DNA of 64,000 bases from Folioceros fuciformis (Eukaryota > Anthocerotophyta > Anthocerotopsida > Anthocerotales), in NCBI GenBank assembly GCA_049999805.1, contig JBNGIO010006342.1:215241-279240 (forward strand), given 5' to 3'. The position numbers and the translations under genes are program-made. Shown here one piece after another: positions 47,165-60,039 of this stretch (position 1 is its first letter; the number at the start of each line of letters is the position of its first letter). The notes under the pieces are model-generated. The model did not search any database, was not told the origin of the DNA, and saw only the letters and a program-made list of their open reading frames with translations.

Positions 47165-50100
47165 TCAACTGCGCAAAAACAAGGCGAGATCAAGCCAGAA
47201 GGCGCTCAGTACCTGAGGAGGGTAACCTTGCCCATAGCCACCATAGGCAGCTTGCTGCTGAGGGGGAGCCTGCTGCTGGGGAGGACCATATCCTGCATAC
47301 CCAGCATACGCGTTGTATCCCTGCGCAGACAGATACAATTTAGACTCCGCGTACACAACGCCAACCGACAACATTAACCAGTGTAAGGAAAGAGTCTGTT
47401 CCACACATCCGTACCTGCTGCCCATATCCAGGGTTCCACTGTTGTGGAGGAGGTGCCTGCTGAGGAGGAGGTTGCTGCCAGCCTTGAGGCTGGCTGGCGT
47501 AGGCCTGAGGGGCATAAGCTGATCCCCATTGGGCCTGTCCGTTTCCATAAGCAGGGACGACACTAGGAACTGGGGATGCCACTGTTTGACCGCCAGAGTA
47601 AGGTTTATGAAGCTTGCCCCTATCTGTGACACCGGAGTCTGGGGAGCTCCTTTTCTTTGACTCGTTCAGAGACTTCCGAGGAGGGAACAACTGCTTGTGT
47701 CTCAACTCAGCCTTCCTTATCAGCTCCGTATCACCATACAAGTCAACAAACTGCACGACATCGAACGAAAATGAATACAGGCTAACCAATACCGTGGCAG
47801 CGAAGGCATCATAGCTACGATAAAACTCCTCACCTCCAGAAATACACTTGAGAGTTCTTCTCGTTCGATGGCCGCCAGCCCGGGAGATCCGTCAGGTCTG
47901 GCAGACGCTGTTGCTCTTTCCACCAATGCATCTACCCGCTGGAGTTGCGTATCTCCACCCCTGAAAGACTCAAAGTGAATAGCAGCCTACACCATACGAC
48001 AGTTTAAAATCGGATTAGAACAAACGTAGTAGATATTGCAAGTCTGGACTGACGACGAGAAGACAGTGACAAAGTTCGTCCTATAACCTTCAAATCAGAG
48101 CGAACATACTCTACCCCAACCGATGGCAATAATAGCAGCCAACAAACACGGGCAGTTCACTGGATTTGGAAGCAACTGACCTCCCACAAGACCTTAGATG
48201 TAGGAGAATGTTCCAGGGCAGACGCGAGAACTTCCCTGGCCTTGTCGGTTTGACCAGCAACCTGCACCATATATATAACCATTCGACATACAAGATACTG
48301 CTTAGCTAGTTCACGCAAGTTACTACATTAACTCCCACAGAAAGCGACCGAACCTGATCCAGGAATCGAGCATATTGAATGAAGAGGAGGGGTAAGGACC
48401 GGGATTCCTCCTTCGCCTTCTCAACATCAAGAGCAGACTGATAGATATGGCAAGCACCTTCAAGGTTGCCCTGGTGTCCAGTAAAACAGGCTAGAGTGAG
48501 GTAGGGTAATAGACAACACATATTGAGCAGCAACGGAAGGCCCCTTGAAACCGTACACACCTGGCGATGCTCTAGATTCGCATACTTAACAATTGCCTCC
48601 AAAAGGCCTGGAGACAGCTCAGTGTTAAGTAACTCAAATTCTGCCCGAGCACCAGCAATATCCCCTTGCTGCTCCTTGAATCTTGCTGAAAACAAATGAA
48701 TCTCAGGACGGCGCTGCTCAGGCACAGACACATGGGCCCATGTTATCTCCAAGACTTTATTCATCGACTGGCAAACACGTCACGAAATATGGATGGCACA
48801 AACCTTGACAAATATATCAGTTGCTCTGGTGAGAGCATGCACAGCTCTATCCAGGTAGCCGTCGAGTTCCATTCGCTGAACGTATCTGATCCAGTATTCA
48901 GGATAGTTTGCACAAGCAATCAGGCACCTCTCATAAAGCTTTACCACCTGCACCGTCAAACAAACTCATTATTTACACGTCATCTATTGCTTCAAGATAG
49001 GACAGGGAAGAGAGTCAAACGGAAGGACTTTTCATGCATATAGTCTTGAACAGAAACAATCCAGAAAAAGAATTCACCTTATCTAGGTCTCCCTCTTTCT
49101 CTATGAAGTCCAGATACCGATGCCAGTTAGCAAGCTGAATCTCGTCGAGAGCTTTCACATGGAAGTATGGGCGACGAATTGCAGTTTCATAGTCACGAAT
49201 TTTCGCATCACTTTCTTTGGCCCTCTTGTAAAGAGCCTCCCGGATGGCTATAAATCTTGCCACATCTTCAGCTTCAGCAACTCCCGGGGCCTTTTCAGCC
49301 TTGCTGCCTTCCTCATCCCCAGGAGGACCGTCCATGACTTTTTCCTCCACCAAAGCAGGTTCCAAGGTCGCAGCAACAGCAGCAACTGCAGCTGCTGACT
49401 CTGCATTCTCCTCTGCAGTCCGCAGCTCTGAAAGGGGCCTACTCATCGCAATCTGTTTAAAACTGGACAAAAGGAAAAGGTGTCAGTGCACTGATGAACA
49501 AGAACTAGGCAGAGCATCACTGCACTGTGCAACTAAGGGACCCAACAATTCTACAGGCTCACCTCGCAAAGTACCGGTCAAGTTGTTGAAGGGGAATCTG
49601 CAGAATGCGTGTGTAAAGCTGCGTGAGACGACTCCACTCCTCTTGTCCGTACTCAAAGTCAATATACTTGTCCCAGAGAAGATGTGACAGATAATCAGTC
49701 CCAACATACTCAAGCCCCCTCTCAAAAAGCCTGCAACAAGGGGAAAAACTTTGGAAGGTTAAGGACTGCTACAGTGAACCCCAGCATCCCCGTGGACTTG
49801 GACTCGACTATTAGATTGGACGGGATTAGAGAGCAGGAAAAGCTTTGAGCAGGAAAAACTTTCAGTGGAACTTGCTTTTCAGACTTCCAAATAGAAGCAC
49901 AAATGCTCTGCATTTACCTTCCCGCCAAACCACACTATGTCCGCGACATGGAGCGGCGCTCAAGAGGCCCTCTCTCTGCCCTCAATGGGACCCGATCTTC
50001 CACAGCAGCATTTGGATGCAAGGCTCAGTTGTACCCTCATTGTGTCAAATGGCATCTCACAAGCAAGACCGCCTAGCCTATGACATTGCTAAGACATGGG

Positions 50101-51643
50101 AGTGATTGACTGGGAAAGGGAGAAAACTAGGGTGCGTTTGTGTTTGAACGAAAAAAAGACCTCAGCAGAATGACCAGGAAAACCAAAATCAAATGCTTCA
50201 TTCACTTCCTTGACCATTCGTATGGTTAGTTCTTTTATTAATCTAAGACTGAGACTTTGATCAAACCGTTCCGCCAACAAGTGCCCTTCTCTAGGAAGAG
50301 AAGAATTATTTTCATGATGAAAACTGCAGCAAGGCCAAAACATGGTCAGAAGAAAACACAGCGAGCAAAGCTCCAGCTCGGCACGTGAGATGTGTAGACA
50401 ACACGTTCCGGCTGTAGTCCCAGGAATTTGACACTCAAAACATCCCAGTCTAAAAGAAACCTCGTATCCTACCTGCGAGTGTCTTCTGGATCAAATTTCT
50501 CCATGGCGTGCACGCAATAATGCATCCAAATGTCCACCGAATACGTGACTGCTGAGACAGCCCTTTCATACACTTCGATGATCTTTTCAGGAGTTCCAAG
50601 TTGAGCCTCATGGTCAGCATACTTCTTCCAGTATCCATAGCACAAGGGAAACTCGGCCAGAAATGCGTCGTACACCTTCTGAATTTTGGCCAAATTAACC
50701 TGACAAGTGGGCACACGAAGGAAAAAACATCAGCACAATGTCAACAGTGGCGAATATCTAGAAGTAAGGAAAGGTAAAGCCCTGAAGAAAACCGTCTTGG
50801 ACATTGAATCCCAAGTGAAACACAGAAAAGAGCGGGGGCTAAGAGGCACAGCACAGACCTGCACTTATTACAGGTTTCCTTTCTACCACGTGGGCAACTG
50901 CTACATCCATAGGCACAGACTCACTAGAATACAGTTGGTACAAACAAATGCCAACCTTAGTACTGGATGAACATCCTACAACTTCATGCACAGAGCCAAA
51001 CCCCAGCAATGGACCTATGCTTACACAGCTGAGCTGCAACGAACAAAAAGCACCAAAATAGGCAGTAAAACAGCTCACCAGCTTCTCTGTTTCCTGAATC
51101 AGGGCTATCCAAGCATTGAAGTCTGCGGAATTCGCCTTCACCACACTCCAAAGGCGGTCTTCCTCAGATGAAGGGGCTGCAGTGCACACCGGCCGGTTAG
51201 TGACAGCGGATGGCGGTCCATTTGACTCACAACAACCTATTTCACGAGAAGTACCAACCGACAGCCAGAAAAAGGTGGCACTTTCCAATACAAAACACGA
51301 ACTAGTTTACAACCTGTTCCTTCCCAATGACGCCCGGAGGCGAAACTAGCCCGGACTACGGCCGCCGAAAGAAGGAAAAAAAACAACTTACAGAATCAGA
51401 GAAACAGGAACACACTCAGGAGAATCCCGTCTTACATTCTGGCATGACAAGGTGAGTACCAGGTGGTTCTTCGGAGAGCGGCTGCTGTCCGTCGGCCCCA
51501 ACTTCGTGGCCCTCAGTGAGGGTTCCATTTCCATTCCCCGGGTGCTCGCCTAACAACTCCTCTTTATGCTCCGTAGCACCCGCTTCCTCCATAGTTTGAT
51601 CTAAAACAGGGGCGTGCAATACACCGTATTCTTGATCGCCCAT
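47165..51643 (-). CDS. PRP39: Pre-mRNA processing factor 39 (U1 snRNP-associated HAT-repeat protein)
   Basis: Twelve exons join in phase to about 751 residues: 51643-51460, 51176-51079, 50699-50473, 49730-49563, 49462-49078, 48947-48804, 48767-48561, 48470-48354, 48261-48181, 47986-47834, 47750-47415, 47320-47165. PRP39 helps U1 snRNP commit to 5' splice sites. After an acidic N-terminus come HAT repeats: [60 protein letters not shown], the family phrase [38 protein letters not shown], and [20 protein letters not shown]. The C-terminus is a Gln/Pro/Gly/Tyr-rich low-complexity tail ([20 protein letters not shown]). The last exon may read straight to the stop at 47,165 or splice out a 44-nt intron (47,214-47,171); the two differ only in the final residues. 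Confidence 0.94.
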
Positions 51644-52720
51644 CCTTCCAGAAGGAAATAAATAGTCACCGAATTTTACACCAAAATCATAAGCTGAAGG
51701 GCCTCTGCAGGACCGGAGCGCACAGAATTATCCCGTGTAGTTCCAAGTTCCAAACAACTGCGTCACGACTTCAAAAATTCAGCCTGAAGGACCGACACGT
51801 CTGACACAATTGCAGCTTCAAAACCGGTATCCACAGACGGACATTCCAGCAGCAGTCGGTCAAATAAGCAAACCAAAAACAAAAAAACGGGCAGACCAGC
51901 CAGAAGAGTCCCAGGCGACAAGCAGACCAAGACCATAACTCATGACGAAGGAGGGGGGCCGCAGGCAAGTCACTTAACGGCCACACAACTGACCAGAACA
52001 AGCCTTCTAGCGAGTCAAAACGGGCCACCCCTGAATTGCTGCCGCAACGCCGCACGAAAACCCGTTCAAAGACGCCAATCCGGAGCAATGGACCCGGGGA
52101 GCGTAGCACGCACCTCACACCCCAAACAAGGCAGTCGCAGGAGGCAGCACAAAGGAGGATGCGAGGGCAAGAGGCGGCGAAGGCGCGCGCGAACAGTAAA
52201 AAGGGCTGCACGCAGCAGATTCAAGAAAGGGCAATCGTTTTGGTGGTGGCTGTTATGACTAAAGAAATAAGTTCTAGGTTAGGGTAGTGGCGGGACCAGG
52301 CTGCAGGCTTGGAAACTTTCCTTGTGGCTCCGAGCCTGGCCCACAGGCTCGGTACACGACGGGGCCACGCCCGCCACCAGTGACATGTGCCTGGGTTGCA
52401 CGGGGGAGGACGTTGCACCTTTACCACGATCTTGTTGCGTCTGGCACATGTTTGAAGGAAGACGTTTGGACACCACTGTGGCCAATGCGGTGTCGCATTT
52501 TGAAGCTGAAGATGGCTGGATTTATTTTTTTGGCTTTTCCAAAATTTTGTTATTCCGGGCTACCATACTTGCAGTTGGGACATTTGGCATTTGCTTGGAA
52601 GCTGGCAACTTGCTTGCCCATGCATTGTCTGTCTCTTCTGAGCTACAGGACACCAACATGAATGGCCCGAGAGCCTTTGACCTGTGTTTGAGGGGCGATT
52701 CTTCGGAAGAGGAGTGAAGC
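51644..52720. promoter_or_regulatory. Divergent intergenic region, PRP39 / aspartylglucosaminidase
   Basis: About 1.08 kb between the two start codons. The open stretch 52,322-52,717 has no recognisable motif and probably holds 5' UTR of the plus-strand gene. No clear TATA box was found. Confidence 0.45.
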
Positions 52721-54413
52721 ATGAGGTCCAGGAACTGCATCCTCTCCAAGTTCAGTCTCTGCTTGTGGGCAGTGTTGGTGATTTGCGTGAGCTCTTGGCA
52801 GGCACGGTCTTCCTTTCCCAGTCAGTGATTTTGGGGAGATGGGATTAGGTTCAGGCTGTAAGTGGGTGGTGGGGTATGGTGCAGGTCTTCCTGCTCTGCC
52901 AAGCTGAGCATGATGTTCCCCTTGTTATTAGCACTTGGCCGTTCCTGGAAGCCGTGCGTGTGGCATGGAAGGTGATCGAGGCAGGAGAGTCGGCTGTGGA
53001 CGCTGTTGTGGAGGGGTGCTCGACTTGCGAGGACCTTAGATGTGATGGCTCAGGTGCTGAGATGGTGTGTCCCCGTTCATCGAGACAGTGATTCGGAGGA
53101 AAAGGGTGATGGCTCACATGCCTCGGTTTGCATTTGCATGCGCAGTCGGATATGGCGGAAGTCCTGATGAGAATGGGGAGACAACGTTGGATGCCATGGT
53201 CCTGGATGGGGTAATGGAGAAGATTTCTGATGAGCTTTGAGTTGAGATGAGATCTGGAGTTGCTATCGTGAGGTTGCTTGATTTGCTGACCGAGTGCCAG
53301 ATCTTGTGGAAAGGGTGGTTTCAGACTACGATGGATGCCGGAGCAGTTGCAGCGCTCCGCTATGTGAAGACTGCAGCCAGGGCGGCTAAGCTCGTGCTGG
53401 AACATACAGAGCATACTCTTCTGGTTGGTGACCAGGCGTCCGCTTTCGCCCTGTCCATGGGATTGCAAGGCCCTGACAACCTGAGCACTTCAGAGTCGCT
53501 CCTCAAGTGGTCTGCTTGGTCTGCGGCTTCCTGCCAGCCGAATTTCTGGCGCAATGTGTTCCCTGATAGCCGCAAGTCCTGCGGGCCATACAGCCTGCTC
53601 AACCTCGATGTCCAAGCAGGCATGTCACCCAATTGCAATGTCGGAGACCGGAGGGAATGCGGAATTGATCGCCAAAATCATGATACCATCTCCATGGCAG
53701 CCATCGATGCAGTATGAATCTCAACCACACCGCCCTATCACCAGTAAATCAGCTGCGTCCAGGACTGTGATGTCACCTGCTGCTGCTGCTGTGACAGTAT
53801 GGAAAGATCGCGGTTGCAACATCGACCAACGGCGCCACGTTCAAGATACCTGGGAGGTGGGACCAGTTGGAACTGAGAAAACATTGGTACAGAAGCCTTT
53901 GATCCTGAGCAGCCATCTCCCATCATCAGCATGAGTGACACTGGCTCGTGTTTTGCAGGGTTGGCGATGGTCCCATAGTAGGAGCAGGGGCCTACGCTGA
54001 TAGCGACGTGGGTGCATGTGGTGCTACTGGAGACGGGGACATAATGATGCGGTTCCTGGCCTGGTAAGCCTCGCTGCCTTTGCAAGCATGAATCTGGACA
54101 TTTGAGCCCCGACGTCAGAGAGGAGCAAAGACTCACGACTTTTCCCATCCGTTGCAGTTACCAAGTTGTGGAAAGCATGAGGCAGGGCATGAGTCCCAAG
54201 GCTGCCGCCAAAGACGCCATTGCCAGAATCAAAACCAAGGTCCCTGCTTTCACTGGTGCTGTGTTTGCCGTTAACCGCACAGGAAGCCATGCGGGTGCTT
54301 GCAATAATTGGACATTCCAGTATGCCGTCCGAAGCCGGAACATGTATGACGTCCAGGTCTTCACTGTGACACCAGAGGACCCAATCTTGGTGCTAGATGT
54401 AGACAGACTGTGA
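52721..54413 (+). CDS. N4-(beta-N-acetylglucosaminyl)-L-asparaginase (aspartylglucosaminidase)
   Basis: Seven exons (52721-52786, 52885-53053, 53146-53210, 53325-53711, 53798-53856, 53959-54063, 54158-54413) join in phase to 368 residues. The first 22-30 residues are a hydrophobic signal peptide ([18 protein letters not shown]), fitting the secretory/vacuolar route. The mature start is [20 protein letters not shown], followed by [20 protein letters not shown] and the [18 protein letters not shown] stretch. The autocleavage site of this Ntn-hydrolase family is present: [12 protein letters not shown], whose Thr becomes the catalytic nucleophile of the beta chain. The beta chain continues [46 protein letters not shown] and [16 protein letters not shown]. 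The enzyme cleaves the GlcNAc-Asn bond in the final breakdown of N-glycoproteins. The C-terminal tail is slightly longer than usual. Confidence 0.94.
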
Positions 54414-55034
54414 AAATAGTCTTATATGTTTTGATCGGAAAGTGGCGTTGTTTGATGGAGATGCTAAAGCGATAGATAATATGTACATAAATTTGCCAGA
54501 TGAGAAGAAGCACCCTGCTTGCAATCGGAAAGGTTCCCGCCGTGCTGTCAGCTGGCCGTTCGTAGTGCTAATATGATGTGTCTTCCACCCTGGGGCTCGG
54601 GGGGCCCAGCTACTGGGGGCCGGAATGTCGGCAGCTGGCTCTCCCTGCGATACGCAACACAGATTCTCCAGGCCTTGCAGCTGGCGCCGTACAATCCTAG
54701 TGCCCGTGAAATCGAGATCGTGAATTCTGAAGCTTGAAAGCGGGTCGTAAAGTGGGAAGTGGTTGATTCAGAAGGATGTGGGATCGTTGCATGGCAAGTG
54801 GGCAGTTGGAGGAAACTTCGATCAGCCAGATCTGGAAAGTTGGAAAGTCGGGTGATTGGTGTAATTGGAAGAATTCAGAGGGGCTCTAAGCTGGTGGGCT
54901 TGGATCCCGGGGCGAATGTGAGCGGAGGGCTGATTTAGGCGCAACAGGGCGAAGGATGGTCTGAGAGAGCGGGGTGTGTGTAATCTCCAGCGTACGATGC
55001 TTCTACCACCGGGGAGTTTGCCCGGGGAAGAATC
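54414..55034. other. Intergenic between aspartylglucosaminidase and FAM21-like gene
   Basis: 3' flank of one gene and promoter of the next, in tandem. Nothing else is recognised. Confidence 0.5.
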
Positions 55035-58000
55035 ATGGAGCGGGAGTCGCTGAAGGCCATTTTCTCGGAGGCAGCAGCATCGGAGTGGACCCTGCAGTCT
55101 GATATTCAGGTGCTATGATGGGCGGTAGCGGAAGTTGCTAGGGTTGTTGGGATCTATGGGTCTGGTTCGCATTGTTTGATTGTTTCGGAAATGTGGGGGT
55201 CTCGATGCTGACGGGGGCCGTTGCACTTGTGGGTTGCAGCTGCTGGAGTGGCTCCAAGGCTTCTCTCAAGGGTTAGAACGGAAGACCGACACTGTTTCTG
55301 CTCGACTCCACGAGCTGGTGGAGGAAACTACGTCTGTAGAGCAGGATCTGCACAACACGCTTAATTTCCTGCGAGGACTTTCCAACTCCCAATTCATTGA
55401 GAACGTGAGTACCAGAGAGTCCTAGCTCGGGGATTCCGGGGCATGGAAAGCAGTGGTTTCTGACTGTGGAGGCTTTTTTGCAGCGTGTGTACGAGGAGGA
55501 TGAGACCTCAGAACAAGTGCCGGCACCAGCAGCCCGGAAAGAAGCCGAAACAGTAGCAGACGGCTATGAAGATGGCATCGTGCCTCGTTACAAGGAAGCA
55601 GTCTTGACTGCTTGGGGGGTTTTCAAGGATCGGAAGCTGGACAGCAAGCATTCATTTTCGACGGAATTTGACACAGTCATTGCTGGAAAGGTCGTTTTTG
55701 TATGTTAATGTCATTGTACCGGTTGTCGCATCCGAAGTGTTTATGCTTACTGCATGCTCAAGCACAAAGCCTATTCTTCCGAACGCCTGAAATCTGTGTT
55801 TTACGATGCTGTTCAGACGCAGCGTCCTCTTCCTTTTATCATTGGAACAGACGAGTTCTTGAAGGATGTGAACTGTGGCCTAGCAGGTGTTTTTCATCCG
55901 AACTAGCATGTTTTAGTGGTGGAGCTTGCAATGCAGTTGTTTCCTTGGTTAGTTGCAGAACAGCCGTGCAAACCCCTAGTTGCAGTGTCGAGGTTCTAAC
56001 TGTGCATTCTGAATCCAGAACTGCTGAAGCATAATCCCTTTGAACCCATTTCCGCCGCGGAAAGTGACACGGAGATCGATGAATCAGATTTAGCCGGAGG
56101 CATCCCTGCAGACATGCCCGATGGAGAGTGGTCAGATTTCTCCGAGGTGCAGGTATGCTGTCGGTGTAATCTGAAATTCGACAACGACACATGAGTGTTA
56201 ACAAGTCATGTTGCTATAGAAAACAGTGGATGTGAATGCAGACAGAAGGGTTGGAACCAGCTGTATCAGCTGCCCTTGACTTCAAGGCTATGCTTGAGGC
56301 TGCTCTCCGCGGTCCTTCTCTGTTCTGTAAGTTCTGTCTTCGGCAGAGATAATGTGGTCCTGCATGGTGAGATGGGCAGCACTCTTCATGCATTCCTGGT
56401 GGTGTGTTGTACCATATATGCCCTTCTGCTCGCAGATGGAGACGGATCTGTCCCAGAAGCTGGTGGGTCTCACAATTTTGTTGGCGAGGTCGGCAATGTG
56501 TCCTCAGATTCTTCCAAGATATCTCAGGATTCTGATAGGTGTGTGTTTTATCTGCTTTGCCTGGGTTTGTCTGCATGTACCTTGAGAATTCGCAGGTCCA
56601 TTGGTCGTTTCCAACGTTCTGTGAGAGTTTATTTGCTTGCAAGTACCACTTTCTTGGAAGGTAGTTGTTCAAGTTTTGTCAGTCGTTCGGTACCTTTCCG
56701 TGGGTGCCTGTTGTAAAGGCGTCTTGAAACTGTCTTGAATGAAGATTGTTGGCAGGAACATGTTTGAGAACAGGGAGCACAAGATTGAGGAAGATGACCA
56801 AGCAGATGCTGCAACTAGGGAAGAGGATACGCACACCTCTCTAGTAGACTTCCGACCATTGCAAGAAGAAGGAGCACAGTCTTGGGACCAACATCAAGTG
56901 CATGAGGTTAAGCGCCATGTAGACCATGTGTGTTTTCTTGTGCTCTTGTTTCTCAAGTCTCATTGTCGACCCTCCTCGTGAAGCTACAGATCTTCCTGTA
57001 GCAGGAAGATATTGTATATAGCTGCAGTATCGTTGAATGAATCTCGATCGTCAATCTGCTTTAGATTCTCGTTGTTTAGTGGCTAGGGGCCTTGGGACTG
57101 TGCCGCCTAACAGAGGAGCCTGTACGATACTACGATGTTTGGTGACTGGGTAATTGCTTCCGGGGATTGGACTCTGAAACATAGCACCTTTTCTTGCAGA
57201 CACCACAAGATGCTGAAGGTGCGAGGAGTGATTCAGAATTTGAGTTCTCTGCTAGTGGCATGACAGAGAACGCCACTTGGGACGACGAAAAAGAGCCTAT
57301 TCCAATTCCTCATTCTGGTAGGAACGCGGAGGCTCAATCCAATGATCCATCTAAGGTAGCGGATCCTCCTCCAAGATCCTTGCCAGGAGTTTCTCCAGGT
57401 TCTTTACTCGATTCTTCAGAGTCAGTGGAGCAGACAGAAGTGCGTGGGAGTAGCACAGGACCTACAGTACCAGACGAGCTCTTCGGGCATGGCCACCAGT
57501 CACAGAAACCTGGAAGCTTGTCTGGCAAATTCTCATACACAAAGGGATCGCTACATGACTCCTTACCAAGGAGAGAGGTCTCAGCCCAGGTGCCACCGAT
57601 TGCCTTGACAAACGACAACCCACCCCCTGCCATCTCTTACATTGCTGGGAGATTCAAAAAGACAGCATCTGTGTTGCCTAAGCCCGCCGTGAAGCACGAG
57701 CTTCGCGTGGGCCTGTTTGATGAAGACGAAGATGAAGATGAAGACGACAGCTATATCTCTCAGCTCATCAAACAGAGGTCCACCATCACCAAGGGGAACA
57801 AGAGTTTTAGGTCTTGGAGCACAATTGGTGCAGGCAGGGGACTGTTTGATGAAAATGATGAGACAACGACTGCTCAAAAGGACCAGGATGAACCAAGTGT
57901 ATCCGAAGGACTGGGTTCAGCGGGTGATTTGGGGGACACTAGGGTATTGGCAACACAAGGACCAGTGGTATTGGAGCGTGATGAACTGCCTTCCGTGCAA

Positions 58001-59193
58001 GTCAATTCAGCAGATCTTCTGACTGTCAAGGAAAAGGAGCAGGGTGTTGATTCTGAGGACGAATCACTCTCATGGTCAAGCAGGGAAAAGGAGAAGCAGA
58101 GTCTACATCAACATACACCCTCACCTGATCAGCTGGAAGTTAGGGAAACTGCTTCCCCAAATGCGTCGAGGTAAGTCTGTGCATTGTGAGTTGGTGTCCA
58201 GGATTGCAGGTATATTGTCGCATATCAGGTGACGCACATTTTCTTTTGCAGGGCAAAGGAGGCTAATGCTCATAGGCCAGGCCATCTTGAAACATCACCT
58301 CGAAGGGAATTGGACAGGAATGATTGCAGCAAGGAAGCGGATTTCAAAACCCAAGGTCTGTACTTGCAATCAAATGGATCTCGTAGTGTTTCCGATTCCT
58401 TTTCCCAGAGTGTTTGTAACGCTACATCGATGTCTATTCAGGTACAACACTCCATGCAAGAGCGGCATCTGTGAGCCCATCTCTATCTTCAGATGACAGT
58501 ACGACTTTGAGACATGTCACATCAAGCGACCAGCGAGCAGCTCAGGGGATGCTATCTCAGGAGGTCAACGAACTTGGACCCCCGTCATCAAGAGGCTCAG
58601 TTCAGAGCTTGAACGGACTCGCAAAGGGACCTGCCAGCAAAGCGCCCCTACACTTTGGAGATGATGAGGACGAGGATGAGGACGTGGATGAGGATGACTT
58701 GCTGGTAGGGAAGGCTGACAGCAGCGCAGGACCAGCAAACAGGGCTCCGCACCTGGATTTCAGGAGGACGATGTCCTTTTCCCAACCTCTCCTCAGGTCT
58801 CTCCCTGTGAGCCATGTGGATGAGGAGATGGACAGGTCTGCGGGGCTGCCAGCAACAACAACCTCAGAGGAGGGGCCAAGGCAACGAGCACTGATGCCTG
58901 TAGGATCATCGCAGATAGGCTCCGCTTACCTATCGTCCCTTCTCTTCGGCGATGATGATGATGAAGACAACGAAGATGAGCTGTTCGGGAAGTTCCAGAA
59001 AGGTCCTGCGAGGACGCGCGCTTCATTATTTGGAAGCCAGATTCAAACCCCCGTTGTGGACAGGGCCAGTAGTGCAGATAGTGGAAGAGGTGATGTGGAA
59101 GCCGACGGCATCCCACTCTTAAGACCGTCCCCATCGCCGCATGACAACAAGGCAAGGCCAGGGCAGCCACAGAGCTCCTTGTTCGATGACTAG
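55035..59193 (+). CDS. WASHC2: FAM21/WASHC2-like subunit of the WASH complex
   Basis: Eleven exons join in phase to 956 residues: 55035-55109, 55240-55404, 55484-55690, 55763-55886, 56019-56152, 56242-56326, 56436-56538, 56756-56906, 57200-58170, 58252-58355, 58442-59193. The N-terminal head matches FAM21: WTLQSDIQ|LLEWLQGFSQ, LHNTLNFLRGLSNSQFIEN|R with VYEEDE, and RPLPFIIGTDEFL. The long acidic tail carries leucine-phenylalanine-acidic (LFa) repeats that in animal FAM21 bind retromer VPS35. The clearest is LFGDDDDEDNEDELFGKF (58,939-58,996); others are VGLFDEDEDEDEDDS, GRGLFDENDE, HFGDDEDEDEDVDEDDLL and the terminal SSLFDD. WASH activates Arp2/3 on endosomes to drive cargo recycling. The exon 8 donor is GAG|GTTAAG (56,907); an in-phase alternative 9 nt earlier exists. 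Human FAM21 is longer (about 1340 residues) with more repeats. Confidence 0.88.
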
Positions 59194-59920
59194 AGGGTTG
59201 AGCTGTGAGGCCCATGCCATCTGTACTTCTACATTGGTTTCTCTATTATGTCTGCAGACCTGTCTATTGTACTGGCTCGCTCTTCTCACCCGGCAAACTC
59301 TGCAAGCTCATAGCTGCACTGTCCTCATCGACCTTTAATCCACTATGCTACCGCCACACTTGTCCCAATCTCAAGGTCTAAGGTGTTGTGCCGCCCCACC
59401 TTGCAGGAATGCAGACACAGTCACCATTGTAGTCTCAGACGATCCTATATGGTTTGCTCTCATGAATCCTTTTGAGACATTCAACAACCCTTAGTTGCGA
59501 CTTCGTGCCAGCTCCTTAGCCTCTCCATCACACACAAGGCGCTCCATGTCTTCCCCATGTCGTTTACCTTCTCCAATGCCGCATCCTCTCCATCTACAGC
59601 CTCCTTGAGTTCCACTTATCGTGGAAGCACCTTTGGTGCTAACTCCTCCCTAGCATGAGCATCTAGAACCACCCTCCCTCCCCTGCTCTACCCTCTACAG
59701 CTTTCGAAATTGGCTGTCCTCCAAGGAATAGGAGCAAGAGCGGCATGCTCCTCCCGTTTTGTTCTTCACTTTAGCAGTGAAGAACAAAAAACCGCCAAGG
59801 GACATCCATCACTTGTTTATGTTCTATACCAAATTCTACAAATAATCCGTGATTGATTTGAGTTACATTTAATCCAATTCACATATTATTACAAACAATA
59901 TCACTGCGCATCTCATTATC
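59194..59920. other. Intergenic, FAM21-like 3' flank
   Basis: Pyrimidine-rich non-coding sequence. A short inverted repeat (TTTTGTTCTTCACT / AGTGAAGAACAAAA) lies near 59,757-59,790. No gene recognised. Confidence 0.5.
59757..59790. repeat. 14-bp perfect inverted repeat
   Basis: TTTTGTTCTTCACT is followed after a short loop by AGTGAAGAACAAAA. It can fold as a hairpin and could be a transcript-end structure or a small element terminus. Confidence 0.7.
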
Positions 59921-59921
59921 C

Positions 59922-60005
59922 GACTTTAGCTCAATGGTTAGAGTGGAGGCTTACGAGTCCTAAGACATAGCTAATCGCTGGATCAAACCCCCGGAAATCA
60001 GATTC
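59922..60005 (+). mobile_element. tRNA-derived SINE-like head (A and B boxes)
   Basis: TAGCTCAATGGTTAGAGT fits the tRNA/pol III A box. About 50 nt on, GGATCAAACCCCC resembles a B box. The intervening sequence does not fold into a proper anticodon arm and acceptor ends do not pair, so it is not a functional tRNA. This layout is typical of plant SINE 5' ends, but a poly(A)/T tail and target duplications were not identified. Confidence 0.5.
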
Positions 60006-60039
60006 ACCATAATGTTGTGCAGCATTTTAGTTGTGTAGG

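Noticed and set aside
52287-52717. Two overlapping plus-strand open frames upstream of aspartylglucosaminidase
   Set aside because: No recognisable domain and no splice-linked continuity with the gene; probably 5' UTR or promoter.
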